Assembly: GCA_958510875.1 (NCBI GenBank)
Contig: OY294067.1
Coordinates: 148,416,243-148,480,242 of the forward strand
From: Endomychus coccineus
Lineage: Eukaryota; Arthropoda; Insecta; Coleoptera; Endomychidae
Direction: 5' to 3'
Length of the DNA: 64,000 nt
Of this stretch, positions 20,471-31,561 are shown one piece after another. The notes beneath the pieces were generated by a model. That model was not told the origin of the DNA. It did not search any database and worked only from the letters and a program-made list of their open reading frames with translations. The position numbers and the translations under genes were made by a program. How positions within the stretch are numbered: position 1 is the stretch's first letter; each line of letters begins with the position of its first letter.

Positions 20471-20730
20471 ACCCTCTACTTACTTCAGACAGAACCTCAG
20501 AGTAGTCGCGCTAGAAATTCTGCCCTTTTCAGGTTCGAATGTCCGCCTACCCGTTTCGACTTAGAGCAGATTTTTGAATCACGGTAAAGCATAACCGACC
20601 GCCCGTTGATGTTGCAGGGACGTATCCTTCACTTACTACAGACATAACTCCAGGGTATTCGCACAAGAAATTCTGCCCTTTATGGATCCGAGTGTCAGCC
20701 TAGCCGTTTCTTCAGACAGTGATCGCCGCA
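20384..20730. repeat. Two degenerate ~155-bp direct repeats
   Basis: GAAATTCTGCCCTTTTCAGG at 20513 and GAAATTCTGCCCTTTATGGA at 20668. Both are preceded by CTTACTtCAGACA-like words and followed by GTGTCmGCCTA and CCGTTTC. Function unknown. Confidence 0.55.
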
Positions 20731-21054
20731 CCACTTTGAATAGTAAAAGAACAGAAATACTATCGGTCGCTACAAACCAATACTTTCATTCTTCAATATA
20801 ATGCAAATGTTGCTCCAAATCGGAAAACTATATTCATTCCCTTATTATAATATAATCAACCGGAATTATTTTGATGTATTTCATTATGCTCGTTTTGGAC
20901 TGATAATGTGAGATAGATCCTCAATCCATTTCTCTCGGAATTTATAGACAAAATGCACAATCTCCTATCAGTATTCTATAATACTTCGTTACATTCCTCA
21001 CTTACTCCCAAAATAATAATAATGACAATTATCACTCGGACAGGCGTAATCTCT

Positions 21055-22140
21055 AGACATCACCACAACGGGAACCAAATAGACGGCGTACTCTTTGACA
21101 CTGATTCCTGAAGTAACCTGTGTAACCACATCTCCAGCATAATATGGTTTCTTATGGTTTTCGTCATCACCGTAGAGTTTGTTGACCTGTCTTAGACGAA
21201 GCTGGGTTCTCTTCTTCGGCGTACTCCGGGGGAAGTACTCGCAATTCCAAATAATGGAAGTTCAGTCCCTAAAAATTGCTTAAACTTTGTCTGTTCTACT
21301 ACAGGAGTTCAACGTCTGATTCATCCTAAGAGTGTAAATGCTTGACAACTTTCGATTCCGGCAAAATATTTGAATGGGTTTCTCTGGGAATGTGCTTCAG
21401 ATCTATATCTTGCTTGGTATTCGGTATTTTCCAAAGGCATTCGCGTGGCATAGGGCCGCGGTGGCGGCATCTGGAACAGGATAATTTATGCTGTTATGTC
21501 TCAACTCCCCGCATCTCGAACACGTGATGAACTGTGCTGCGGTTGATTTCGGCCTGGTAAGGCACTATGTCTTGTGGTAGTTCCTGAGACTACACTCCCA
21601 CTGATTCGGATCAGGGATATTCGGTAATTCATAATCAATTAGGTAATTGGCATACATGAAAAATAATGTAAAATCTCTCTGGAAATCGGCAAACTTAGTC
21701 CGATCTTACCAGGATCGTAGTGGGATCTGACGTCCCATTAAATTATTCGGTTCTGTTGCAATCTTGGTGCTCTCTTCGGGGCTGGAAAATCATATCCCAA
21801 TTATTGCTGAACAGGGAGAACCGGAATCCTGTAACTAGGTACCTGCGGAATGGTACATGCTTTTATAATGGTTGGTTCTCATATTTGAAACCGGGGTCAA
21901 GCTTGAATAATTTATAGGATTCGACAGGGACGATGTATGTTGTTTGTAGAAGTCACTGTATTTATCCTAGTTGTGGTTTCCTGATATGATGGCTGCTCAA
22001 TCGGTGTGTTACGTATCCGCGGTCCAGATTCAACACCTGCAGGACTAAATGTAAAGGTGGTGTTCAATGCGGCTTCCGTAGTCATGACTTTTGTTAATGA
22101 TGCTATGGTACTATCCATGCGGTGGTCGAATCGTTCCTTC
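21055..22140 (-). pseudogene. Decayed LTR-retroelement gag with CCHC knuckles
   Basis: On the minus strand an N-terminal piece reads FDHRMDSTIASLTKVMTTEA (from ~22130). Further on there are zinc-knuckle remains: CSRCGELRHNSIN, immediately followed in another frame by CSRCRHRGPMPREC (~21520-21420), then CWRCGYTGYFRNQC and RRLFGSRCGD (~21139-21055). CxxCxxxGHxxxxC is the nucleic-acid-binding knuckle of retroelement Gag; the His is replaced in two of the knuckles. Many stops and frame changes separate the pieces, so it is a fossil. A Gypsy-type source is likeliest. Confidence 0.5.
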
Positions 22141-22759
22141 CCAAATTCCCCTCACGCATCTCCTACCTGAAACCTCAACACTTATGGTATTTTGAATACT
22201 ATAGCTTTCTTGCAATTTTCGAAGTTGTTCTTTTTTGAGTAAGTAAGCTTAACTTACTTTTCATTCTATTTCTGTTGCTTTGCGCATCGACATTGATTGA
22301 ACCATCGGTATACTGTCATCAAAACGGGTTATCACGCCCGATTAGGTACTTCTCTACTCCGGAAATTCCATGATGCTCGAACTACAGTTCTCACAACGAA
22401 ATATGGAATAAATGAGGAGTGGTCAGTAATGAGTAGGGGTGATATTGAAAACTAGTACGCACCTTCTTTCAGCTATGATAAAACGATGAAATCACCTGCG
22501 CCACTCAGGGCTACGTAATGCAATTTTGGGAAGCAACTCGAAAACGGTAATATCAATCTTGCCAAATGTGTTAACAACGAACAGTTGGAATATCTCAGAA
22601 TTTCCAATGTTCCACAAAAAACTCCTGGGAATTACTCAATACCGTGATCGAAACATTGTGTTCGAAAATCTTCCTCTATCTCCTTTTTCTATAGATATTC
22701 CCATGGTTGATGTCCATCAGGAATCTTGTTTGTTGTTCCACTATGGGAGATTCTAGATA

Positions 22760-22990
22760 GGCGAACTGGACAAGCTCGAACTAGTCATCCATCCACTGTC
22801 AAGCTCGAGACCTGCTAAGCTTCTTTCAATCAGATTTCGTTTTTAACCGAACAGCGAAGTTGTGGAACATCTCTACCTAGTGAGGTCTTTCCCTATGCTC
22901 ATAACCTTCAAGCTTTCAAGAAAATACTACGAATGCTTATCTCCTTTCTCTACATTCTACTGCTGGCTCACAAGATGTTTTTTGAACATT
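22760..22990 (+). pseudogene. LINE reverse-transcriptase C-terminal tail
   Basis: Read in two frames: SFFQSDFVFNRTAKLWNIST, then LPSEVFPYAHNLQAFKK. The pattern RTAKLWNxLPxxVFPxxxNLxxFK is the usual C-terminus of CR1/Jockey-type and R1-type ORF2 proteins. There is one frameshift and a stop. Nothing upstream is confidently part of the same element. Confidence 0.5.
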
Positions 22991-23128
22991 ACAAATTTCC
23001 TTCTAGTGTAGTCAAAGTATAAAAAACAAAAATATACCAGTTAAATTACAATGAATACATCTACTTTAGCTTTCCAGTATCCCCTCGTAACGGAGGAAAA
23101 AAACAGTCTCTGTCCTTTGGCGTCATTT

Positions 23129-23660
23129 TGTAACGTTTTCTTTTCTGTTCTTTTACGAGGTTCACTCCCCGTATAAGTTTTCTGGGGTGACAGTCTCTAG
23201 CTCCGTTAAATAGCCTGTGTCAGGGCAACTCCAATGAAAAAACATATTCCAGGAATCAAATTTCTCGCAATGACTCGAAGTGATTACTGCGTAGCATTCA
23301 TTTAGTAAGGGTTACTAGAATTTAAACACCAAATGTGAGCGGGGAGAAAGCAGAAGCGTTCTTATCTAATAAGCCGTGTAACAAGATAATCACTAGTAGC
23401 CAGGTACCAATAGTAAAATCGTGCAATTCGTGTACTCATACGGTGGGTCGGTTGACAGGCAAGATAGGTAATACAACAATACTATAGGCCGGTCCTACAA
23501 TATCTACCATGGAAAAACTGTTATTTTGTAGCGATCAGTAACATGGAAACAAAAGATAGTGCGTCCCCCCCCCCTCTTAAACAGTAGGCATTCATGGTAC
23601 TTCATATTCTCTATTCTAGACAATATTAATTGCCATATTGACCTAAAAACCGGTTCTCAC
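23129..23660. repeat. Older copy of the TGTAACGT LTR-like repeat
   Basis: Starts TGTAACGTTTTCTTTTCTG and keeps the landmark order of 15254 and 19567, with much divergence. It lacks the MITE, giving an empty site near 23583. Confidence 0.5.
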
Positions 23661-23683
23661 GTCCGTATCGATTGACTGCATTG

Positions 23684-23690
<7 letters not shown>

Positions 23691-23727
<37 letters not shown>
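23691..23727. repeat. (CT)n microsatellite
   Basis: Perfect CT dinucleotide run of about 37 bp. Confidence 0.97.
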
Positions 23728-23729
<2 letters not shown>

Positions 23730-23852
23730 GTCTCCATATATGGGGCATAAATAGTTCAATTCTAACGAAACGAGCGCATATGCGAAGAGAATCCACCACT
23801 CTCTCCTTCTTTGGCCAATATTTTCCTCCTTAAAATCAAAATTAAATCCGTT

Positions 23853-24250
23853 TTCGAAAGTACAGATATGTTGATATTTTCGTGATTATGAATGAAGATT
23901 TTGATTTACATGCCTTTTTGAACACGCTTAATACCCAATATGATTCACTGAAATCAACTGTTGAATTAGTTCCATATAAACAGCTTCCTTTCCTGGATAT
24001 TAACATTATAAAAGATGAAATACACTTCGAATTCAACATATATGGAAAAACATACTCAAACAAATGTGTTTTCTCCTGCGGATTTAGTTTGCTCCATTCA
24101 ATTATAAAATAGCTCCATTCAATAATCTTGCCCATAGATTATTACATTTCAATTTGAGTCAGCAAAATTACAACAACAAAACTGAGAAACTCCAGCAAAT
24201 AGCGTTGGAGCATGGTTACGACAGATCTTTGATCAATAATTTAAGAAACT
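23853..24250 (+). pseudogene. Penelope-like element reverse-transcriptase fragment
   Basis: Begins FRKYRYVDIFVIMNEDFDLH, which corresponds to the RYVDDIFVI catalytic block of Penelope-like reverse transcriptases with one Asp codon lost. Then AFLNTLNTQYDSLKSTVELV and QLPFLDINI, the conserved LPFLDV region. After a stop the frame shifts to APFNNLAHRLLHFNLSQQNY and IALEHGYDRSLI. This order is characteristic of PLE RT before its GIY-YIG domain, which is not seen. Loss of a catalytic Asp and the frameshift make it dead. PLE-type repeat ends occur near 30.6 and 37.1 kb. Confidence 0.75.
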
Positions 24251-26655
24251 AAATTATTTATGATTGATATGGTTTTCATCTTCTCCTCTCAAGCTGCTCA
24301 AGTTTTCTGAAGATTTCCTAGCCGCAATGATGAAGATAAATATTAGCGAAAATTAACTAGTTCAGGAGGTAGACAGTGTCAAGAGACCGTCTCACCGAGA
24401 TGCGGAATGCAGCACAGTAGTCAAAAGGCGTCGTCAGAAATTCTAGCACCTTAAATATCTGAAACATCTTTTCGCCAGCTATGAGGTTTGACATCCATTC
24501 TCAATGGATCATGTTGGATTATTTTATTTCTTGGACTCGTTGGAAAAAATTAGGATGTGAGTTTAATATTCTCTGATAATATCATCCGTGTCATCCGTCC
24601 TTCGGAACATTCGAAGACGACTCTGATTATTCAAATTACCCAATTCTGTCGTTCATTCACTATTTATCAAATATCATTTGCTTATGTTAGTTTGCTCAGG
24701 ATTATGAAAAAAAATGGGTTGCGAAGAGAATGAAACATTAGCCAAAACTACAATAGGTCTAACCTCATTTATTTCTTAATATAAATAAAATATGTACAAC
24801 ATGATACATATACATTGTTATTTTTTCAGTTATTTTATAAAAAATATGAACAATTGAGGAAACGCTTTAAAAAAAAGTACATGGGAACTAAACATTCCTA
24901 TCCATTTAATATGGAAGTTTGTCTCTGAAAATTTTGATTTCAAGAATTTTGATCATGTGAATCGTGTAAAAATAATTATCATATTAAAACAACATAACAT
25001 TGAGGCAAGCAATTATGTTGATTGTCTTTTTTTTCAGTGAAATTATGTTTGTTTTGGAAGATCAAAATGAACGGACCCTGTTCATAATTATAACAGACTG
25101 CACGTAAAATTGATAAAAAAGGATTATTTGTTTCTTTTGATAGCTGATATTCACATATCCCGATTGAATAATGATAGATTTTACAGTTTTGAACAACACT
25201 GCATGCTTATGAGAACTACAAGATTTCCCGCCTTCAGTCAAAAATAAACCATTTTTGATTCAGTGGATCGCATAATGATTTCGGATCAATTGTGTAATAT
25301 ATTCACTATTTAGTTCACAGTTCAATGTACTGAATATAATCAACATCCCTACAAAGGATGACATAATCGAATATCAGATTATCTATATAATCGAAACGAA
25401 CGATATATGCGAATATGTTCCTTTCGAATCAGGTAACATTCCAAAAAAGTCATTGTGAGTTTTATCGTGAATTTTTCAAAGTTGAACACAGTGGTTCACT
25501 CAAAATATTAGTGGTCTGAAGTAACAGAAAATGAGGTTAAGCATCTTGAATTCATCAAAATTAGCTTCCAAATAAGAATATTCATGGTATAGCTTATCAA
25601 TTGTTCCTTGAAATCAAACATAGAAATGACTGAAATTTCAAATATGATAAACAAGGAATTCTTATGATCAAAATTTAAAAAATCTGTGTTCACACAACAA
25701 TCTAAATTTAAATTCGACAAGTGAATTGAATTTGGAACAAAACAACATCGCTACGTTTACATTATTTTCCTTCACTATAGCATTTTCATGATTTCCGAAC
25801 TCATATCACATAAAATTTCGTAGAATTCCATATCTATTATTATCCAAATACTATTTTTCACTATGATCTTACACTTTTTCTTCTTATTCAGATAGACCTT
25901 GGAAGATATAACAATATCATGAGGTGTTGAGGATACAAAATCCAAATATATTCCATAATACAGAGATTTCAAGAGTATAAACTGGTCGAATCATTGTTCA
26001 TAGAGAACAATACATAGGTAGGTAAGTATAAAATAGAATTTAGATTTGATCATGAATATGCTAATTACTTACTCCAGCTTATGGTTCTCCATACTCTATG
26101 TGGACTAGACTATGGAATCGATATTCGATCATCACGTATTTTCGGGAATGGTTAAATATTATGGCCGAGCAATATTGCTTAGGTAAAAATGTAAATTCGA
26201 GTTTTTCCTTTCCTGGGCGTAGGATTATGGCCTTTTCACTATTCGAACACATTTGTAAATCTTTTTGGATTTTCAAGAAGATCTACTGGTTCCTCTTCCT
26301 CTCAAAAATTTAAAAAATGAAACGTAAAATGTGAATTATTCACAGCAGCTCTTGGCTTGTTTTCTTTTCAATTGATAAATAACCCGGGATCCACCACGAG
26401 GAGATTCAAAATATTCTTCCGTAAATTGCTTTGTCTGATAACTGGATTCTATTTCTTAAGCAGTGAGAGTTTTATTTTTCCTTCCATCAAAGTGCATTAC
26501 AGAAACTACCGAGCAATGAGAACTTGCCGTGAAGTACATTCAACTGGTGAGCGTTGTAAGGTTTTTATTGGTTGTGTGAATATCGTTCTATCGTTAGCCT
26601 TTCCGTAAGTACCAACTTCGATCATAGTGAAGACAGCGTAAAGGTCGATTAATAA
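24251..26655. other. Unassigned AT-rich sequence
   Basis: Read in both directions. Only short unsupported open frames (60-83 codons) and no recognised motif, repeat or RNA gene. Confidence 0.35.
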
Positions 26656-27449
26656 ACTTGACGTTGAAGTTAATGTTCGCTGTAACCTTTCACCATTGAG
26701 TTCATCTGACGTTCAAACTGCTCAGCTAAAAACTTGACGACTCAACGGTAAACAAAAGTTTGACAAACAGATAGTTAAATATAGCACTATAAAATATCTA
26801 TGCTGAGGGGTGACTAGTATAATATATAAGCTCAATTATTATTATAAAAACGTCTTTGTAAATCGTGACTCTGAATAATATGGATTTAGGCATATAATAT
26901 TCAGCAGCATCAGCTACTATTTTGTGTGGTTTTGTACGCTGCATCAAGATTCAAAAATATTGGCTCGAACAATGATTCAAAATGAGGCTCATCAGGAAGA
27001 GTTATTACCAGAAAATTGAAAATTGGAATGCCCTTTAACTCTTCAAGTACATGAGAATGACACTTACAGTATTTGAAAAACTAATGAAATATATTAAACT
27101 CAGAATACAGAGACAATATAGGTCAGATTTTTTAATATAACACTTGAAATTCTAGGTACTTGTCACAGGCAACAAATTATAGTTACCACCGTTCGTAATG
27201 TTCACTGCTTTCCCTTTCTATGAACAATCAAAAAAGCGGGGTAGAAGCCACGTGACTTTGTATCGTCGAATTCATTGGTTCGGCAATAACTGAACATCAA
27301 CAGCTAAAGATTAAACATGTTCATCTTTGAACGACATTCAACGTTTCAACGGCAACGGCAACGAACTTCATAAATTACAGTTAAAATTTTATATATTTCA
27401 ACTTTGAACGGTAACGGCAACTGCGCGAACAGCAACTTCAACGTCAAGG
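26656..27449. mobile_element. Possible non-autonomous element with inverted ends
   Basis: ACTTGACGTTGAAGTTaatGTTCGC at the left end faces its inverted counterpart at the right end (complement CCTTGACGTTGAAGTTgct then GTTCGC). The outer 13 bp CTTGACGTTGAAG are perfect at 26657-26669 and 27436-27448. Inside the right arm are AACGGCAACGGCAACG-type repeats. No clear target duplication and no coding content. Confidence 0.4.
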
Positions 27450-27590
27450 TTATAAATTTATGTGATAAATTGATAGTGTGTAGACAGGTTATATTATAGT
27501 TTTGATAATTTTGAATGCCAGCCTGACAACAGGTTTCAGTGTAAAATATAGAGCTGTAGAATACATTATGTAAACCATTTGAATAAAATT

Positions 27591-27737
27591 TCAAGTAACA
27601 GAGTATAATATAACGTCTTCCAAGAGCGGTTTCTGAATCATTCCCAACATATTTTCTTGCTGTTTTCCGCGGGATAAGACTGCAGAACCAGCTAATACCC
27701 GTAGAAAAAAGTGTCGGCTGGTCCGCCACGATGTCAT
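27591..27737 (-). CDS. Small open frame with a presequence-like N-terminus (possible first exon)
   Basis: 48 codons from ATG at 27737-27735 (context GGAATGACA) to TGA at 27593-27591. It starts MTSWRTSRHFFLRVLAGSAV, which is rich in Arg, Ser and hydrophobics without acidic residues. That resembles a mitochondrial targeting presequence, an inference from composition only. A longer overlapping frame (27729-27346) is less protein-like. It diverges from the frame at 28109 with a TATCGATA site between them. It may be a first exon continuing through splicing, or chance. Confidence 0.25.
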   Translation of the reverse strand: MTSWRTSRHFFLRVLAGSAVLSRGKQQENMLGMIQKPLLEDVILYSVT

Positions 27738-27898
27738 TCCCTAAGTTTCAATACTTAATTCAATTATTTCTAATGAGCAGAAACAACCAAATTAGTGGAA
27801 AGACGAAAGTCGTAAACTTTATGTCATGTGATTCATGTGAAAGTTTAACTCATTGCGTTACAATAGAAAAACAATGATTTGTCTGAATTGAGGGGGAT

Positions 27899-27906
27899 AT
27901 CGATAT
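27899..27906. promoter_or_regulatory. DRE-like palindrome TATCGATA
   Basis: A perfect TATCGATA, the DREF-binding element of many Drosophila housekeeping promoters. It lies in the 371 bp between two divergent small open frames (27737 minus, 28109 plus). Promoter function is inferred from motif and position only. Confidence 0.35.
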
Positions 27907-28108
27907 GGAATGGTCTGTAACGGACAGACTGTCAGTGTATTTGCTGTCTGTCGTGTAAACGTCAGCTGTCTTGCTGAGGTGTTATGAATGTGAACTGTGA
28001 TGATTTTCAATCAAGCTATGGATATGTCTGTCAGGTGAATTGTACTTGTTTGAATTAGCTATTAGAATATTCAAAATATCTCTCACCCCGTTTGTGATGT
28101 GTTGTTAG

Positions 28109-28282
28109 ATGGCTGACATTTCTTCGGATGTTTCAAGTAACGTAACGGTTGGCAAGTGCGATTCACAACTGATGTCTAATGTTCGTGATTCCGTCAACTT
28201 GAGGTCAGTTGAAAGAATATATCAAAATTTCTACAATTCTCTCATGAAAACCGAAACTAATGGAACGAGCTCTTTGAAATGA
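28109..28282 (+). CDS. Small open frame, possible first coding exon
   Basis: 57 codons from ATG (context TTAGATGGCT): MADISSDVSSNVTVGKCDSQ, then LMSNVRDSVNL. At 28199-28207 AACTTGAG|GTCAGT offers a splice-donor-like sequence after VNL, so the real product might leave this frame there. The start resembles a small acidic N-terminus; no domain was recognised. No downstream exon was found. Confidence 0.25.
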   Translation: MADISSDVSSNVTVGKCDSQLMSNVRDSVNLRSVERIYQNFYNSLMKTETNGTSSLK

Positions 28283-28918
28283 CGAGTTCTTTGAAATGAT
28301 CTAGATGAGAAGGATTATTCCACTCATCGTATCCAAGACAAGAATTCTCTTGTATGCATGAAAATTCTGACAATAGAACAAACTGGCTGAAATTTTTCGA
28401 TCTTCCCAAACTCTGCTATTCTCAATTTCAATCTGTCATGAGCTGTCTATTGCTGTGGAAAATTATGCTCACCTAACATTACACTTACCAGTTAAGCACG
28501 AAGTTTTCGTTTACCTAACAAAGATTTCTGAAGAGACATCTATTCACAAAAGGTTACCTAGTTTTATACAATCTCTCACATTACACACTTCTCCACATCC
28601 TCCGCTGCTACTTGACACCCATTCCATCTTTTGACAGTCACCTCACATTGATTCATTATTTTCCTTAGCACTGCAACCATATCTGAATATGAAATTTGCT
28701 ATGATAATTATTGTATCATCAACACGAAACACCGGTACAAGAAGTTCTATGTCAACTTTAGAATAGTTCACATTTTTACAAGCTACCGCGCTACTGGTAT
28801 CATTAAAGTGATTCCTTTCACTAACTCGCATTCGCCTCATGATAGGAGCAGTGAAATATTCAGGAGAGTTCTTTGTTATAATAAGTTGAGAAAGTTGAAA
28901 TTTGTATATGAGTAACAA

Positions 28919-29735
28919 ATGAGAACATAGTCTAAGAAGATCTTCTCATCTTAAGGATGAGAACTACTTTGTGAGGCTGATTCAAGTTTTGGTACAACAG
29001 CTGTCTGTCAGTGTTTGTAAGAACACGTGTGGTCTTAGTGATCTCGTGTCGTTCTTCAGTCTTTGTTTGACTTTCTATCGTAAACGTCATTTTATTATCG
29101 ATCACTATACTTAAAATATCCCAAGTATTATTAAGTAACGTTGCTCTTTTTGAAAAATTATAAAAAAATTATCAATAATGGAAGCAGATTTACAGATTTG
29201 CTTATTGTGTCCTGATGAACCGCAGCCAATCGCTCTATCAGTCGACAAGTAATGGGTGATAATAAGTTTCGATTATTGCCAACATCCTTGACGGACAAGT
29301 ATTTTCATCAACGATGCTATAAGAGATATCTGTCATGTAAGAAAATTTAGGAGGAAACTGCGAATGAATCTTCATCATCACGCAAAACACGTTCATCAGT
29401 GAAATTTGCTTAAGATAACAATGGTTCAATATCTCAAGCGAGTACAAGTGTATGTGCAAGTGAGGAAGTGATGATTCTGAAATTGATTTTCAAAAAATGT
29501 TTTATAAAAAGACCAACGTTACTTATTACTACTTGGAATATTTTAAGTATAGTGATCGATAATAAAATGACGATTACGATAGAAAGTCAAACAAAGACTG
29601 AAGCACGACATGAGATCACTAAGACCATACGAGTTCTTAAAAAAGTCGGCAGCTGTTGTACCAAAAACTTGAATCAGCCTTACAAAGTAGTTCTCATCCA
29701 TAAGATGAGAAGATCTTCTTAGACTATGTTCTCAT
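28919..29735. mobile_element. Non-autonomous element with ~250-bp terminal inverted repeats
   Basis: The left arm (28919 to ~29165) begins ATGAGAACATAGTCTAAGAA and is the inverted complement of the right arm (~29490-29735), with roughly 90% identity by eye. The word GATGAGAAC recurs about 40 bp inside each end as a subterminal repeat. A convincing target duplication was not found. The ~325 bp core includes remains of a zinc-binding frame, listed separately. Confidence 0.8.
29178..29354 (+). pseudogene. Fossil zinc-binding ORF piece inside the inverted-repeat element
   Basis: ATG at 29178 gives MEADLQICLLCPDEPQPIAL and a stop at 29250. A further piece reads LTDKYFHQRCYKRYLSCKK (29289-29354). 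CxxC followed later by YFHxxCYxxY resembles the CCHC-like N-terminal module seen in several transposon-associated insect proteins. It is short and broken; the family was not identified. Confidence 0.3.
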
Positions 29736-30390
29736 CCGTTATTTATATACAAATTTTTTACACATATTTATTATTATAGATATGTGTAGGTATAAACTAT
29801 GTACTATACACAATGTAGTAAAAACGGGTCTTTCATCTTTACACTACGATGAATCTGTCGTATACCTGAGACACATATGTACCCCTCATATTTATTATAG
29901 TATTCTATAATTATTATACACGTGCATTTACATGTAGGTATGTGTGTTCTGTTATTATCATCATAAGATGGATTGATGTTCAAGTGTATTATTTAGATTC
30001 TGTGATTTTTTGAGGCACTTGCCCGCACGTGAAAATATATGCAAATACCTACATTTTGACGCCAAGTAGATGTCAATCGGCAGAAAAGGACATGAGATAT
30101 CTTAATTTGAAAATTAGCTAAAAAATTAACTTAAACTCGAATTTTTTGGAAACACTTCAATATTTCAACTTGAAATTTGAAGGGCAGTTTTGAAGGCATA
30201 AAATCTACTTTCGGTCCAAATTTCAGGTGAATCGATTGAAAACTACCCGAGTTAGCCGTCACGCAAGTTCCCATGCATATATGTATATGTATATATATGT
30301 ATATATATAAATATGTTTATTTAGTTTATTTTTCTCTGTAATATTACGTTATGTCAATTAATGTTTTGTAAAAGTGTTTTATAGAGTGAA
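29736..30390. other. Unassigned, low-complexity toward the end
   Basis: No gene recognised. An ATGTAT/TATA-rich microsatellite lies at about 30275-30310. Confidence 0.3.
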
Positions 30391-30397
30391 TTATCTT

Positions 30398-30424
30398 CTG
30401 ATGATGGGATCTAAATCCCGAAAC
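30398..30424 (+). ncRNA. Hammerhead-ribozyme-like core
   Basis: CTGATGA, then T, GGGAT-CTAA-ATCCC (a 5-bp stem) and GAAAC. This gives the two conserved boxes of a hammerhead core (CUGANGA and GAAA) joined by helix II. The cleavage-site strand was not identified. Penelope-like repeats are known to carry such motifs. Self-cleavage is not shown. Confidence 0.35.
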
Positions 30425-30540
30425 TAGTAAAGATGTGTGAATAATCTACTTATTTCAATAAGCCGCTACTCCCAAGAAAAATAAACTAAATAAGTTAATA
30501 AAACGGCTAAGAAAATATAAATGAGATGAATATATGAATA

Positions 30541-30542
30541 TA

Positions 30543-30577
<35 letters not shown>
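30541..30577. repeat. (TA)n microsatellite
   Basis: TATATATA run with one G interruption, abutting the left side of a PLE-type repeat end. Confidence 0.9.
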
Positions 30578-30580
<3 letters not shown>

Positions 30581-30774
30581 GAACTGGATTCTCGGATATT
30601 GATAGGCGATTCGCCTAGATTTTCCAGACTCTACGGTCGAATCACCTGAAGATGGCAAATGCGACTTTGCCGAAACGTCGTGAAATTGGTCCTTTTGAGG
30701 ACCGAAACCACACAACGCGGATCAATACCCGAGAATCCAGTTCTACACATTACGTCCGCGAGAACCTAAGAAGA

Positions 30775-30778
<4 letters not shown>
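30578..30778 (+). mobile_element. Penelope-like terminal repeat fragment with hammerhead-like motif
   Basis: Contains CTGAAGATGGCAAA...TTTGCCGAAACGTCG at 30646-30680, that is CTGAAGA, a GGCAAA/TTTGCC stem and GAAACGTC. It ends ACAACGCGGATCAATACCC ... GTCCGCGAGAACCTAAGAAG directly before an (AT)n run. The same ending (ACAACGCGGAGTATATCCC ... GCCCGCGGAAACCTGAAGCA, then ATAT) is at 37256-37325. The arms TAGAACTGGATTCTCGG (30578) and CCGAGAATCCAGTTCTA (30728) form an inverted repeat. This is the usual appearance of PLE pseudo-LTRs. Confidence 0.6.

Positions 30779-30845
<67 letters not shown>
30779..30845. repeat. (TA)n microsatellite
   Basis: Uninterrupted TA run of about 67 bp between a PLE-type end and the first 472-bp repeat. 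The nearby 80-87 codon frames rich in Ile-Tyr are artefacts of it. Confidence 0.97.
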
Positions 30846-30849
<4 letters not shown>

Positions 30850-30986
30850 AAGTTTAAAGTTTCTTTGCCTGATTGGCCACTATCGTGTATGTAACTTAAG
30901 AGATATAGAATTAAATTTTCTGAATTATGAAGATAACTTAGATAATTTAACATAGGATTATAAAGATGAATAAACGTAAAAAATTG

Positions 30987-31060
30987 AACCATAGGCGGGA
31001 TTCGAACCCACATTTCTGGATTTCTAGTCCAGGGTGTTTACCAATTACACCACTTCGGTC
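30987..31060 (-). tRNA. tRNA-Ser(AGA)-like Pol III sequence, copy A
   Basis: Reads 5'-GACCGAAGTGGTGTAATTGG on the minus strand. Arms: D arm GGTG/CACC, anticodon arm CTGGA-CTAGAAA-TCCAG (anticodon AGA), short variable loop, T arm GTGGG-TTCGAAT-CCCGC. The A box (TGGTGTAATTGG) and B box (GGTTCGAATCC) fit Pol III consensus. Oddities: no position 26, a mismatch and G-T pairs in the acceptor stem, and no long variable arm as real tRNA-Ser has. So it is probably tRNA-derived (SINE-like) rather than a functional tRNA gene. Confidence 0.5.
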
Positions 31061-31459
31061 CTGTTAGATTTTTGTATTTTTGTAAATATAAACCTCTGAA
31101 AGGATAGTAGATCATTGATGAACACAATGCGATTCGATGCCCTACCATAGATCAACTATTCACGCGCATTCATCAGAAGTTCAGTCGTTTTTTGAAGTAA
31201 GGATTGTAGGTTAGTACTGCTATGGTTGGCAGTTACTTGACAGTTCTTATTCAAATGACAGCATCCCGGTTCTTATATATTTCAATAGAACTGACTGAGA
31301 ATTGTTCTAGTTAATTATATACAATTTAAAGTTTCTTTGCCTAATTGGCCACTATCGTGTATGTAACTTAAGAGATATAGAATTGAATTTTCTGAATTAT
31401 GAAGATAACTTAGATTATTTAACATAGGATTATAAAGATGAATAAACGTAAAAGATTGA

Positions 31460-31485
31460 TCCATAGGCGGGATTCGAACCCACAT
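31460..31485 (-). pseudogene. tRNA-like sequence, copy B, 3' part only
   Basis: Only the T arm and 3' end remain (CCATAGGCGGGATTCGAACC on +). It breaks at the inversion joint into the plus-oriented flank of the next unit (CGAATCGCATTGTG). Confidence 0.6.
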
Positions 31486-31561
31486 CGAATCGCATTGTGT
31501 TCATCAATGATCTACTATCCTTTCAGAGGTTTATATTTACAAAAATATAGAAATCTAATAG

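Noticed and set aside
30652..31013. 80-87 codon frames with Ile-Tyr runs
   Set aside because: Produced by the (TA)n run and neighbouring repeat ends.
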